In this document: one piece after another, positions 40,961-49,278 of the stretch
Layout: each line of letters begins with the position of its first letter
Position numbering within the stretch: position 1 is the stretch's first letter
Source of the DNA: an uncultured Eubacteriales bacterium
GTDB lineage: Bacteria; Bacillota; Clostridia; Oscillospirales; Oscillospiraceae
Assembly (NCBI GenBank): GCA_900545585.1
Contig: UQZR01000016.1
Location: 1-55,679 of the forward strand
DNA: 55,679 nt
Direction: 5' to 3'
Made by a program: the position numbers and the translations under genes
Notes under the pieces: model-generated
Seen by the model: the letters and a program-made list of their open reading frames with translations, nothing else
Databases searched by the model: none
What the model was told of the DNA's origin: nothing

Positions 40961-41713
40961 TCATGCCTGCCGCTTCTTCAGCTTCAGCTGAAGGCGGTCG
41001 GCGATCATGGCGATGAACTCGCTGTTGGTGGGCTTTCCCTTGGCGGAGTTCACCGTGTACCCGAAGTACTTCTGCAGCGTCTCCAGATCGCCCCGGTCCC
41101 AGGCCACCTCGATGGCGTGGCGGATGGCCCGCTCCACGCGGCTGGGCGTGGTACTGAACCGCTTGGCCACCTCGGGGTACAGCACCTTGGTGACGGCGTT
41201 GATGACCTCCATGTCCCCCACGGTGATGATGATCGCCTCCCGCAGGTACTGGTAGCCCTTGATATGGGCGGGCACGCCGATCTCGTGGATAATGGCCGTG
41301 ACCATGGCCTCCAGCTGGGGTGACGGCTCCCGCTCCTGCGGCGGCTTCACGGCCCGCCGCATGTGTTCCATCAGTGAGCTCTCGCTCACCGGCTTGGGCA
41401 GGAAGATGTAGGCGCCCAGGCTCACCGCCTCCGCCACCATCCGGTCGTTGTAGAAGGCGGATGTCACAATGGTCCGCGGCTGCTCCTCCCTCTCTCGGAG
41501 CTGCCGCAGGACACCCATGCCGTCCAGCACCGGCAGCATGGCGTCCAGCAGAAGGAGCTGCGGATGCGTCTCCTCCACCAGAGCCAGTACCTGGCCGCCG
41601 TCGCCGGTCTCCCCTACGACCTGAAATTCTCCCGTGCTCTCAAGGGTCTCCCGCAGCAATAGCCGCAGGTCCCCGCTGGCATCCGCCAGCAATACGCTTA
41701 TTTTTGCCTCCAT
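40961..41713 (-). CDS. spo0A: Spo0A-family sporulation response regulator
   Basis: The start at 41713 (MEAKISVLLADASGDL) has GGGGGA upstream. The 250-residue protein has a receiver domain with phosphoacceptor Asp57 (LLLLDAMLP) and the lysine in LPKP, then the Spo0A DNA-binding domain (IIHEIGVPAHIKGYQYLREAI, TPSRVERAIRHAIEVAWDRG, KPTNSEFIAM). The second acidic-pocket residue is alanine: LLADA where Bacillus has VADD. Mg2+ binding and phosphorylation may be altered. The usual neighbour spoIVB is absent. It may be the master regulator or a divergent second copy; symbol given by family. Confidence 0.85.
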   Translation of the reverse strand: MEAKISVLLADASGDLRLLLRETLESTGEFQVVGETGDGGQVLALVEETHPQLLLLDAMLPVLDGMGVLRQLREREEQPRTIVTSAFYNDRMVAEAVSLGAYIFLPKPVSESSLMEHMRRAVKPPQEREPSPQLEAMVTAIIHEIGVPAHIKGYQYLREAIIITVGDMEVINAVTKVLYPEVAKRFSTTPSRVERAIRHAIEVAWDRGDLETLQKYFGYTVNSAKGKPTNSEFIAMIADRLQLKLKKRQA

Positions 41714-41797
41714 TTTCTTCCCCCTGCTCCTTTCCTCGCTTTCGCGTACAGGCCCCCGTTTCACGTTAATACAACATTTATCGGTGACCCGCTATAA

Positions 41798-41826
41798 AAA
41801 TTAGCACAAAAAGACATCGTATGCAA
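41798..41826 (-). promoter_or_regulatory. Likely spo0A promoter
   Basis: Minus-strand TTGCAT (41821-41826), 17 bases, TAATTT (41798-41803). Upstream lie two sequences close to the 0A box: TGTCGAT (41835-41841, plus strand) and TTTGTCGGA (41867-41875, minus strand), each one mismatch from TTTGTCGAA/TGTCGAA. Self-control is possible. Confidence 0.4.
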
Positions 41827-41982
41827 GGTTTTTCTGTCGATAAGCCCAATCTTTTACGCGACCTCCTCCGACAAATTTGTAAAATTTATACAATTTTAAC
41901 GACATCCGACGCTTTTCGGCACCGTTCTGCCGGCGCCGCCATTTTCCCTGCGCGAAAATTTGCGCATCTTTGCGCCCCGCGC

Positions 41983-42011
41983 TTGTCAGCGGCCATACTT
42001 TGTGATATTTT
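41983..42011 (+). promoter_or_regulatory. Promoter of the HAD-MFS-GDPD operon
   Basis: TTGTCA (41983-41988), 17-base spacer, TATTTT (42006-42011). The remaining AT-rich space to spo0A holds an imperfect palindrome TTGTA-AAATTTA-TACAA near 41877-41893 that may be an operator. Confidence 0.5.
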
Positions 42012-42053
42012 ATAAGGTGCGCATGAACCGTCATACGAAGGGAGGTGCCGCGC

Positions 42054-42851
42054 ATGGCGCTGGCGGACAAGCGGCTTTTCCTGCTGGATATGGACGGCAC
42101 GCTGTATCTGGACGACCGCCTTTTCGACAAGGTTCCGGAGTTCCTGTCCCACGTCCGGCGCATCGGCGGCCGTTATCTGTTCCTGACCAACAACTCCTCC
42201 CGCGGCGTGGAGGGCTACATGGAAAAGCTCTCCCGCATGGGCATCCCCACCGCGCCGGAGGACTACCTCACCTCCGTGGACGCCGCCATCGACCATCTCC
42301 GCCGCTTCCACGCGGGAGAAAAGTGCTACGTGTTCGGCACCCGCGCGTTTTACGGGCAGCTTCAAACCGCTGGCATCCCCGTTACCGACCGGCCGGAGGA
42401 CGATGTGGACATCCTGCTGTGCGGCTTCGATCGGGAACTGACGTTCCGGAAGCTGGAGGACGCCTGCATCCTGCTGAACCGCGGCGTCACGTGGCTGGCC
42501 ACCAACCCCGACTGGGTCTGCCCCACGTGGTACGGCTCCGTCCCCGACTGCGGCAGCGTCTGCCGCATGCTGACCACCGCCACCGGCCGCAAGCCCCTGT
42601 TTCTGGGCAAGCCCCAGCCCGCCATGGCAACGCTGGCCCTGCGCCGCACCGGCTTTTCGCCGGAGCAGGCCGTCATGATCGGCGACCGGCTCTACACCGA
42701 TGTGGCCTGCGGCATCAACGCCGGCATCGACAGCATCTTCGTCCTGTCCGGCGAGGGCACGGAGGCGGACATCGCCCAATACGGCATCCATCCCACGTGG
42801 ATCTTTTCTGACATCGCGGCACTGTACCGCCAACTGGAGGAAACGCTATGA
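42054..42851 (+). CDS. HAD-superfamily IIA phosphatase (NagD/PGP-like)
   Basis: The ATG at 42054 (MALADKRLFLLDMDGTLYLD) lies eight bases behind GGGAGG. The 265-residue protein has HAD motif I DMDGT (Asp12, Asp14), motif II TNNSS, and motif IV GDRLYTDV after LGKPQPAM, defining the IIA cap subfamily with the NagD phosphatases and phosphoglycolate/glycerol-phosphate phosphatases. It should hydrolyse a small phosphate ester in the cytosol. Its stop overlaps the next start as ATGA, and the third gene makes glycerol-3-phosphate from phosphodiesters, so glycerol phosphate is a reasonable but unproven substrate. Confidence 0.88.
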   Translation: MALADKRLFLLDMDGTLYLDDRLFDKVPEFLSHVRRIGGRYLFLTNNSSRGVEGYMEKLSRMGIPTAPEDYLTSVDAAIDHLRRFHAGEKCYVFGTRAFYGQLQTAGIPVTDRPEDDVDILLCGFDRELTFRKLEDACILLNRGVTWLATNPDWVCPTWYGSVPDCGSVCRMLTTATGRKPLFLGKPQPAMATLALRRTGFSPEQAVMIGDRLYTDVACGINAGIDSIFVLSGEGTEADIAQYGIHPTWIFSDIAALYRQLEETL

Positions 42852-44407
42852 AACTCAACTACAAGCGCACCGTCATGGTAGGCTTCGCCTTCTTCCTCAT
42901 CTGCTCCTTCTGGCAGGCCTATGACAACACCATTCCCCTGATCCTGACCAACAAATTCGGCATGAGCCAGACCTGGTCCGGCGTCATCATGGCGCTGGAC
43001 AACGTGCTGGCGCTGTTTCTGCTGCCCCTGTTCGGCCACATCTCCGACAAGTGTACCAGCCGCCACGGCCGCCGGACGCCCTTCATCGTCATCGGCACCC
43101 TCATCGCCGCGGTGGCGCTGGTCTGCCTGTCCTTCGTGGACAACGCCCAGCTGAAGAACCTGCAGGACGTGTCCGCCATCGACGACCCCGCCGCTCTCTC
43201 CGTCATCTACGAGGAGGAGAAGGCCGCCACGCTGCTGACCCCCTCCGGTGAGAAGTTCATCCTGGGCCAGAAGTTCACGGAGGAGGAGTTCACCGCCATC
43301 CGCAGCCAGATCACCGACGGTGACAGCGCGGTCACCAACCCCGACTACACCAACTACGTGGTGCCCGCCCGGCAGGCCTGCGCCTGGCAGATGACGGCGG
43401 AGCACCCCGCCACCCTGATCTTCTTCGTGGTGCTGCTGCTCATTATTCTGGTGGCCATGGCCACGTTCCGCTCCCCCGCCGTGGCCCTGATGCCCGACGT
43501 AACGCTGAAGCCCCTGCGCTCCAAGGCCAATGCCATCATCAACCTCATGGGCTCCGCCGGCGGCATCCTGGTGCTGGCGCTGGGCATGGTGTTCGCCACC
43601 TCCGCCGTCCGCAACAGTCTGATGAGCTACATCGGCTACTTCGGCGTCATCGCAGCGCTGATGCTGGCGGCGCTGGTGATCTTCCTGCTCACCGTCCGTG
43701 AGCAGGAGTGGTCTGCGGAGATGCAGCAGCAGGCCGTGGCCGCAGGGCTGGAGGAGAAGTCCGAGGCCGATGACCCCACCGCCAGCCGCAAGCTGTCCGC
43801 CGACGAGGTCAAGAGCCTGATCTTCATCCTGCTGAGCATCGTGCTGTGGTTCTTCGGCTACAACGCCGTCACCAGCAAATACTCCGTCTATGCCAGCAAC
43901 ATCCTGCACAAGGACTATAACCTGACCCTCATCATCGCCCAGGCCGCCGCCATCGTGGCCTATCTGCCCGTGGGCTTCATCGCCAGCAAGGTGGGCCGCA
44001 AAAAGACCATTCTGGCCGGTGTGGTCATGCTCACCGGTGCCTTCACCGTGGCCGCCTTCCTGAATGCCGACAGCCCCACCATGCTGATGAACGCCATGTT
44101 CGCGCTGGCCGGCATCGGCTGGGCCACCATCAATGTCAACTCCTTCCCCATGGTGGTGGAGCTGGCCTCCGGCGGCGATGTGGGCAAATACACCGGCTTC
44201 TACTACACCGCCTCCATGGCGGCGCAGGTGGCCACCCCCATGTTGTCCGGTCTGCTGATGGACCAGTTCGGCATGCACGTCCTGTTCCCCTACGCCGCGG
44301 TGTTCACGACCCTGGCCTTCTTCACCATGCTCATGGTGAAGCACGGCGACAGCAAGCCGGAGCCCAAGTCCGGCATCGAAGTTCTGGAAGATCTGGAGGC
44401 GGATTGA
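42848..44407 (+). CDS. MFS transporter (GPH/sugar-transporter-like)
   Basis: The 519-residue polytopic protein has 12 predicted helices and the MFS loop motif GHISDKCTSRHGRRTPFI between helices 2 and 3, as in the GPH/SLC45 group. It has an unusually long hydrophilic segment after helix 4 (about residues 95-185, NAQLKNLQDVSAIDDPAAL...). A second large loop in the middle of the chain (EWSAEMQQQAVAAGLEEKSEADD) separates the two halves. It likely imports an organic solute by ion symport. Sitting between a HAD phosphatase (4-bp overlap) and a glycerophosphodiesterase (1-bp gap), it may carry a glycerophosphodiester or glycoside; this is inference. Confidence 0.85.
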   Translation: MKLNYKRTVMVGFAFFLICSFWQAYDNTIPLILTNKFGMSQTWSGVIMALDNVLALFLLPLFGHISDKCTSRHGRRTPFIVIGTLIAAVALVCLSFVDNAQLKNLQDVSAIDDPAALSVIYEEEKAATLLTPSGEKFILGQKFTEEEFTAIRSQITDGDSAVTNPDYTNYVVPARQACAWQMTAEHPATLIFFVVLLLIILVAMATFRSPAVALMPDVTLKPLRSKANAIINLMGSAGGILVLALGMVFATSAVRNSLMSYIGYFGVIAALMLAALVIFLLTVREQEWSAEMQQQAVAAGLEEKSEADDPTASRKLSADEVKSLIFILLSIVLWFFGYNAVTSKYSVYASNILHKDYNLTLIIAQAAAIVAYLPVGFIASKVGRKKTILAGVVMLTGAFTVAAFLNADSPTMLMNAMFALAGIGWATINVNSFPMVVELASGGDVGKYTGFYYTASMAAQVATPMLSGLLMDQFGMHVLFPYAAVFTTLAFFTMLMVKHGDSKPEPKSGIEVLEDLEAD

Positions 44408-44408
44408 T

Positions 44409-45236
44409 ATGACGGTCGTATATATCCTGCTGGGCCTGCTGGTCCTTGTCTGTCTGTTGTATGCGCTGTGCCTGCGCTGCCGCCGCCGTAAGGACTGGGA
44501 GCGGTTCCGCAAGTGGCGCTTCGCCCACCGCGGCTTCCACGATAAGCCCCGCATCCCCGAAAATTCCATTCCCGCCTTCCGCCGCGCCGTCCAGTGCGGC
44601 TTCGGCGCGGAGCTGGATGTCCACCTGATGAAGGACGGCCATCTGGCCGTGATCCACGACGCCTCCCTGCTGCGCACCGCCGGTGTGGACGTGCAGATCG
44701 AGGACCTGACGGCGGAGGACCTGAAAAACTACAGGCTGGAGGGTACGGAGCACCACATCCCCCTGCTGGAGGAGGTGCTGCCCATCTTCGCCGGCAAGGC
44801 CCCGCTGGTGGTGGAGCTGAAGGCTGAGCGGGGCAACGCCGATGCGCTGGCCGCCGCCGCGTGCAGGCTGCTGGACAAGTACCGCGTCACCTACTGCATC
44901 GAGTCCTTCGACCCCCGCTGCCTCATGTGGCTGTGGGCCAATCGCCCCGACGTCGTGCGGGGCCAGCTGTCCGAGAATTTCCGGCGTCACGGCGACGGGA
45001 CAAACCTGCCCGGCGTGGTGCGCTGGGTGCTGAGCAACCTGCTGCTGAACGCCCGCACCCGACCCGACTTCATCGCCTACCGCTTTGAGGACCGGAAGTC
45101 CCTGTCCCTGCGGCTGTGCCGCGGGCTGTACGGCGCACAGGAGTTCAGCTGGACCATCCGCTCCAAGGAGGCCATGGACGCCGCCGAGCGTGACGGCGCG
45201 CTGGTCATCTTCGAATGCTTCGATCCCAGGAGGTAA
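44409..45236 (+). CDS. Glycerophosphodiester phosphodiesterase
   Basis: The 275-residue protein has an N-terminal membrane helix (VVYILLGLLVLVCLLYALCL) and a GDPD TIM-barrel with the catalytic and metal residues in FAHRGFHD, PENSIPAF, ELDVHLMKDGHLAVIHD and VELK. It cleaves glycerophosphodiesters to glycerol-3-phosphate and an alcohol. By the positive-inside rule the RCRRRKDWERFRKWR segment follows the helix, suggesting a cytosolic catalytic domain. Third gene of the operon; rsmD begins five bases after its stop. Confidence 0.9.
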   Translation: MTVVYILLGLLVLVCLLYALCLRCRRRKDWERFRKWRFAHRGFHDKPRIPENSIPAFRRAVQCGFGAELDVHLMKDGHLAVIHDASLLRTAGVDVQIEDLTAEDLKNYRLEGTEHHIPLLEEVLPIFAGKAPLVVELKAERGNADALAAAACRLLDKYRVTYCIESFDPRCLMWLWANRPDVVRGQLSENFRRHGDGTNLPGVVRWVLSNLLLNARTRPDFIAYRFEDRKSLSLRLCRGLYGAQEFSWTIRSKEAMDAAERDGALVIFECFDPRR

Positions 45237-45240
45237 CGCC

Positions 45241-45792
45241 ATGAGAGTCATCACCGGCTCTGCCCGAGGCAGAGCTTTGAAGGAATTACAGGGTATGGAG
45301 ACCCGCCCCACCACCGGCAAGGTGAAGGAGAGCCTGTTCTCCATCATTCAGTTCGACATTGAGGGCCGCCGCGTGCTGGACCTCTTCGCCGGCACCGGCC
45401 AGCTGGGCATTGAGGCTCTGAGCCGCGGCGCGGCGGAGTGCGTGTTCATCGACCGCCGCCCCGACGCCGTCAGGCTCATCCAGGAGAATCTGGCCCTGTG
45501 CAGGCTGGCGGACCGCGCTCGGGTCCGGCAGGGGGACGCTCTGCCCTATCTCCGCAGCGGCGAGAAGTTCGACCTGATCTTTCTGGACCCGCCCTACGCC
45601 TCCGGCCTGCTGGAGCAGGCGCTGACGGACATCGCAGCGTTTGACATTTGCCGTCAGCATGGTATAATCGTAGCGGAAAGTGCCGCAGATACGGTTCTGC
45701 CTGCACTTCCGCTCCCCTATCGCCTGTATCGGGAATACCGGTACGGCAAGATCAAGCTGACGGTGTTCCATCGCGGCGGAAATGAGGACTGA
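45241..45792 (+). CDS. rsmD: 16S rRNA (guanine966-N2)-methyltransferase
   Basis: The ATG at 45241 (MRVITGSARGRALKEL) follows AGGAGG and is preferred over a longer upstream frame that overlaps the phosphodiesterase. The 183-residue protein has the N-terminal RPTTGKVKESLFSIIQ segment, the AdoMet motif LDLFAGTGQLGIEALSRGA and the catalytic DPPY (IFLDPPY). It methylates G966 of 16S rRNA. The rsmD-coaD pairing seen here is standard in Firmicutes. Confidence 0.95.
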   Translation: MRVITGSARGRALKELQGMETRPTTGKVKESLFSIIQFDIEGRRVLDLFAGTGQLGIEALSRGAAECVFIDRRPDAVRLIQENLALCRLADRARVRQGDALPYLRSGEKFDLIFLDPPYASGLLEQALTDIAAFDICRQHGIIVAESAADTVLPALPLPYRLYREYRYGKIKLTVFHRGGNED

Positions 45793-45795
45793 CCC

Positions 45796-46275
45796 ATGAA
45801 GATCGCCATCTATCCCGGCAGCTTTGACCCCATCACCCTGGGCCATCTGGACATCATCCAGCGCGGCGCCGCCTGCTTCGACAAGCTGTATGTCTGCGTC
45901 ATGGTGAACTGCGAGAAGAAGCTGCCCATGTTCACGCCGGAGCGCCGGCTGGAGCTGATCCGCCGCAGCGTAGCCCACATCCCCAATGTGGAGGTGGAGA
46001 ACTGGCGCGGCCTGCTGGCGGACTACGCCCGGGAAAAGGGCGCCCACATCCTGCTCAAGGGCGTGCGCAACCCCACCGACTGGGACATGGAGCTGCAAAT
46101 GGCCCGCATCAACCAGGGCATCCTGCCCCAGCTGGAGACGCTGCTGATGCCCGCCAGTGCCGAGTACGAGCATTTCAGCTCCACCATGGCCCGCGAGATG
46201 ATCCACTACGGCCAGCCTCTGGAGAAGTATCTGCCGGCGCCCATCGCCGAGGAATTGGAAAGAACGCGGGGCTGA
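45796..46275 (+). CDS. coaD: Phosphopantetheine adenylyltransferase
   Basis: The 159-residue protein has the nucleotidyltransferase motif YPGSFDPITLGHLDII, the LLKGVRNPTDWDMELQMA segment and the C-terminal FSSTMAREMIHYG loop. It makes dephospho-CoA from phosphopantetheine and ATP, the fourth step of CoA synthesis. It starts three bases after rsmD. Length is standard. Confidence 0.96.
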   Translation: MKIAIYPGSFDPITLGHLDIIQRGAACFDKLYVCVMVNCEKKLPMFTPERRLELIRRSVAHIPNVEVENWRGLLADYAREKGAHILLKGVRNPTDWDMELQMARINQGILPQLETLLMPASAEYEHFSSTMAREMIHYGQPLEKYLPAPIAEELERTRG

Positions 46276-46309
46276 CGTCCTGCAATACAGAGAAAGGAAC
46301 GAAGGACCT

Positions 46310-46852
46310 ATGGAAGAAAAGGACGTGCAGCGACTGCTGGATATGCTCTACGGCATGATCGACGAGGCCAAGAGTGCCGCCTTCAGCTCCGACAAATGCG
46401 TCATCAGCCGCGACGAGGCGCTGGATCTGCTGGACGAGATCCGCGCCAAGCTCCCGCTGGAGCTGAAAAAGGCACGGGAACTCATCGCCGCCCGCAGCGA
46501 GTATGTGGCCGGCGCCAAGAAAGAAGTGGAAAAGATGCTGCGTCAGGCGGAGCTGGATGCCAAGGTCATCGTCTCCGAGAGTGAGACCATCCAGCTGGCT
46601 CGTCAGAAGAGCAGTGAGATCGTCCGCCGCGCCGAGGAGCGCACCCGTGAGCTGTACCACGTGGCCAACACCTACACCGAGGACGCCCTGCGCCGCACCG
46701 AGGAGGCCATTCAGATGGCCCTCAGCGAGGTTCAGGAGTCCCGCGTGCGCTTCCGCGCCGCCAGTCAGGAGCAAATGCAGGCCCAGCGTGCGGAGCTGAA
46801 CCGCAGCGCTGAGGAAAAGGAAGCTCCCAAGACGGAGGAGAGCGCCCAGTAA
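46310..46852 (+). CDS. Coiled-coil protein downstream of coaD
   Basis: The 180-residue, cytosolic, highly charged protein is almost wholly helical. It has a short N-terminal helix pair (VQRLLDMLYGMIDEAKSA, SRDEALDLLDEIRAKLP) and a long coiled coil from about residue 45 (KKARELIAARSEYVAGAKKEVEKMLRQAE) resembling DivIVA-like or V-type ATPase stalk helices. Proteins of this sort often follow coaD in Clostridia; the role is unknown. AGAAAGGA lies upstream of the ATG and a terminator stands about 90 bp after its stop. Confidence 0.75.
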   Translation: MEEKDVQRLLDMLYGMIDEAKSAAFSSDKCVISRDEALDLLDEIRAKLPLELKKARELIAARSEYVAGAKKEVEKMLRQAELDAKVIVSESETIQLARQKSSEIVRRAEERTRELYHVANTYTEDALRRTEEAIQMALSEVQESRVRFRAASQEQMQAQRAELNRSAEEKEAPKTEESAQ

Positions 46853-46940
46853 CGCCCCTCGTCCCCTTTGTGGAAAACTGACAAATTATTCCACCGCATT
46901 TCTACGTTTCTGACAAAAGAATATATCTTGTAGAACGTGA

Positions 46941-46979
46941 AACCGGCAGGCACTATATTTTGTGCCTGCCGGTTTTTTG
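46941..46979 (+). terminator. Terminator after the coaD/coiled-coil unit
   Basis: AACCGGCAGGCAC pairs perfectly with GTGCCTGCCGGTT and is followed by TTTT. Confidence 0.9.
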
Positions 46980-47080
46980 CGCTCCATGTCCTCGAACGTT
47001 CGTTTCAAAAATCGCCCGTTTTAGCGGGTTTTCTGGAAGAAATTACCGCTCCCACGTACCCTTTCTGTGGAAACTTCTGC

Positions 47081-47109
47081 TTGCATTTCCATAACGGATT
47101 ATGTATACT
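47081..47109 (+). promoter_or_regulatory. Promoter of the mraZ/dcw operon
   Basis: TTGCAT (47081-47086), 17 bases, TATACT (47104-47109); start of transcription near 47116, about 95 bases before mraZ. Confidence 0.7.
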
Positions 47110-47119
47110 GGCATCATGA

Positions 47120-47156
47120 GTGGTGAACTGTGGGGGAAGTGCCCCTATTTGTGGGG
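47120..47156 (+). promoter_or_regulatory. MraZ-binding repeats
   Basis: GTGGTG (47120), GTGGGG (47130) and GTGGGG (47151) lie just behind the -10 element at 10- and 21-base steps, one or two helical turns apart. This matches the repeated GTGGG-type sites through which MraZ controls its own operon. Confidence 0.6.
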
Positions 47157-47211
47157 AACAATCCCACGCTTTTCCCCATTCACCCCATTCTGCACGAGAG
47201 GAGGCGGCTCT

Positions 47212-47628
47212 ATGACCGGTCAGTTCAGCCATAACATCGACGCCAAGGGCCGTCTGTTCATTCCCGCCTCTCTCCGCAAGGAGCTGGGCCAGACCTTCCA
47301 CGTCACTGTGGGCCAGGACCACTGCCTGTCCGTCTACTCCGACGAGAGCTGGGCCGCCTTCATGGCCAGGCTGAAGGAGCTGTCCTACAACGAGGTGAAG
47401 AAGCTCCGCGCCCTGTTCGCCTACGCGGCGGACTGCGAGCCGGACTCTCAGGGCCGCATCCTGATCCCCGCCAAGCTGCGGGAATACGCGGGCCTGACCA
47501 AGGAGGTCGTGGTGGTGGGCAGCTTCGACCGCGCCGAGATCTGGAGCGCCGAGCGCTGGGCCGCCATCGAGAACGAGGCTTTCTCCTCCGGCGCGCTGGA
47601 GCAGGCCATGGCGGAAATGGGGCTGTAA
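47212..47628 (+). CDS. mraZ: MraZ transcriptional regulator
   Basis: The ATG at 47212 (MTGQFSHNIDAKGRLFIPASLR) follows GAGGAGG. The 138-residue protein holds two SpoVT/AbrB-like swapped-hairpin DNA-binding repeats (DAKGRLFIPASLRKEL and DSQGRILIPAKLREYA). It heads the dcw operon and binds GTGGG-type repeats near its own promoter, usually as a repressor. The rsmH gene starts three bases after its stop. Confidence 0.95.
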   Translation: MTGQFSHNIDAKGRLFIPASLRKELGQTFHVTVGQDHCLSVYSDESWAAFMARLKELSYNEVKKLRALFAYAADCEPDSQGRILIPAKLREYAGLTKEVVVVGSFDRAEIWSAERWAAIENEAFSSGALEQAMAEMGL

Positions 47629-47631
47629 GCT

Positions 47632-48588
47632 ATGGCTGACCACGCTATCGAAAAGGACTACGGCCACAAGCCCGTCCTGCTTCAGGAATGTCTGGACGCG
47701 CTGGCCATCCGGCCTGACGGCGTCTATGTGGACGGCACGCTGGGCCGCGCCGGTCACTCGCTGGAGATCGTCCGCCGCCTGACGGAGGGCGGACGCCTCA
47801 TCGGCATTGACCGCGACCAGACGGCCATCGATGCCGCGCAGGAGCGTTTGGCCCCTTATCTGGACCGCGTCACGCTGGTCCACAGCAACTTCGACCGCGT
47901 CGGCGATATCCTCGCCGATCTCCATATCTCCGGTGTCGATGGGATGCTCTTTGATCTGGGCGTCTCCTCCCCCCAGCTGGACGACGCCGCCCGGGGCTTT
48001 TCCTACATGCACGACGCCCCGCTGGACATGCGCATGGACCGCACGGCGTCCCTCACCGCCCGCGATGTGGTAAACGACTGGCCCTATGAGGAGCTGCGCC
48101 GCATCCTCTACGACTTCGGCGAGGAGCGCTGTGCCCCCGCCATCGCCCGCCGCATCGTGCAGGCCCGCCAGCAGGCTCCTATTGAGACCACGCTGCAGCT
48201 GGTGGACATCATCAAGTCCGCCATGCCCCCCGCCGCCCTGCGGGAGAAGCAGCACCCCGCCAAGCGCAGCTTTCAGGCCATCCGCATCGCCGTCAACGGC
48301 GAGCTGGATGCCCTGCCCCCCATGCTGGAGGCCGCCGTATCCCACCTGAACGCGGGCGGACGGCTGGCTGTCATTTCCTTCCACTCGCTGGAGGACCGCA
48401 TCATCAAAAAGACCATGCAGGAGCTGGCCACAGGCTGCACCTGCCCGCCTAATTTCCCCGTCTGTGTCTGCGGCAAAACGCCGAAGATACGGCTGGTCAG
48501 CCGCAAGCCCATCGTATCCGGCGACGCGGAGCTGGCCGAGAACCCCCGCGCCCGCAGCGCCAAGCTGCGTGTGGCGGAAAAGCTCTGA
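47632..48588 (+). CDS. rsmH: 16S rRNA (cytosine1402-N4)-methyltransferase
   Basis: The 318-residue protein starts HKPVLLQECLDAL and has the glycine-rich AdoMet motif DGTLGRAGHSLEI, LFDLGVSSPQLDDAARGFSY, LDMRMD and the C-terminal ISFHSLEDRIIK. It methylates C1402 of 16S rRNA and is the standard second gene of the dcw cluster. Length is normal. Confidence 0.96.
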   Translation: MADHAIEKDYGHKPVLLQECLDALAIRPDGVYVDGTLGRAGHSLEIVRRLTEGGRLIGIDRDQTAIDAAQERLAPYLDRVTLVHSNFDRVGDILADLHISGVDGMLFDLGVSSPQLDDAARGFSYMHDAPLDMRMDRTASLTARDVVNDWPYEELRRILYDFGEERCAPAIARRIVQARQQAPIETTLQLVDIIKSAMPPAALREKQHPAKRSFQAIRIAVNGELDALPPMLEAAVSHLNAGGRLAVISFHSLEDRIIKKTMQELATGCTCPPNFPVCVCGKTPKIRLVSRKPIVSGDAELAENPRARSAKLRVAEKL

Positions 48589-48628
48589 CGCAGAGCCGCT
48601 GCATCTTTTGGAAAGGAGTGACCGCACC

Positions 48629-49162
48629 TTGGCCCAGCCTTATCGCAAAAACGCCGTATACGGCAGTCTGGCCTACGACCTGGACGCACTGGTGCGGGAG
48701 CGCCAGCTGGAGGAGGCCGGCAAGCTGCCCTCGAAGCAGCAGCCCGCCGTACAGGAAAAGCCCCTGCCCCGCCGCAGGCCCCAGGCCCGCGCCGCCGCAC
48801 GTCCCTCCCCGCTGGTGGTAGGCGGCGTGGTGGTGCTGCTGGCCATGGTGGTGGTGCTGATGCTGGGCTACGTCACCCTCACCGACGTGTCCGGCAGCGT
48901 GTCCTCCATCAAGCGCCAGATCTCCGATCTGGACGAGCAGCACGTCGCGCTGCTGACGGAGTACGAAAAAACCTTCGATCTGGCCACCATCAAGGCGGCC
49001 GCCGAAGCCGCCGGCATGTCCAAGCCCACCAGCGGCCAGATCCAGTACATCGACCTGTCCGGCAGCGACAGCGTCACCCTCTACAAGGCGGAGGGCAGCG
49101 CCGGCGGCCTACTGGATAAGGCAAAGGATGGCTGGGCCTATGTGCTGGAATATTTCCGCTGA
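48629..49162 (+). CDS. ftsL: FtsL-like cell division protein
   Basis: The TTG at 48629 (AQPYRKNAVYGSLAYDLDAL) follows GGAAAGGAG. The 177-residue protein is bitopic: a basic cytosolic part with PRRRPQARAAARPS, one membrane helix at about 62-85 (LVVGGVVVLLAMVVVLMLGYV), and an extracytoplasmic coiled coil with a short tail. Position between rsmH and the penicillin-binding protein gene supports FtsL, although sequence conservation in the family is low. It would join the divisome with the DivIC and DivIB proteins. Confidence 0.75.
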   Translation: MAQPYRKNAVYGSLAYDLDALVRERQLEEAGKLPSKQQPAVQEKPLPRRRPQARAAARPSPLVVGGVVVLLAMVVVLMLGYVTLTDVSGSVSSIKRQISDLDEQHVALLTEYEKTFDLATIKAAAEAAGMSKPTSGQIQYIDLSGSDSVTLYKAEGSAGGLLDKAKDGWAYVLEYFR

Positions 49163-49182
49163 CAGCGGCCATATCATGAGGC

Positions 49183-49256
49183 AGTAAGGAGTAAGAAGGC
49201 GACTTCTTGCTCCTTGCTTGACATTCGAGGACCCGTCCGGCGCAGAGCCGCCGGAC
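49183..49256 (+). repeat. Two hairpins between ftsL and the PBP gene
   Basis: A 13-16-bp stem (AAGGAGTAAGAAG with CTTCTTGCTCCTT, 49186-49215) and an 8-bp stem (GTCCGGCG with CGCCGGAC, 49235-49256) fill this gap. Neither has a T run. They resemble small dispersed intergenic palindromes and may modulate message stability. Confidence 0.6.
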
Positions 49257-49278
49257 CCCGCATTCGGAGGCAGAGAAC

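Larger units (their letters stand above)
46853..47211 (+). other. Intergenic region before the dcw cluster
   Basis: It holds a terminator (46941-46979), a promoter (47081-47109) and MraZ boxes, listed separately. The remaining bases near 46980-47080 show no gene. Confidence 0.7.
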
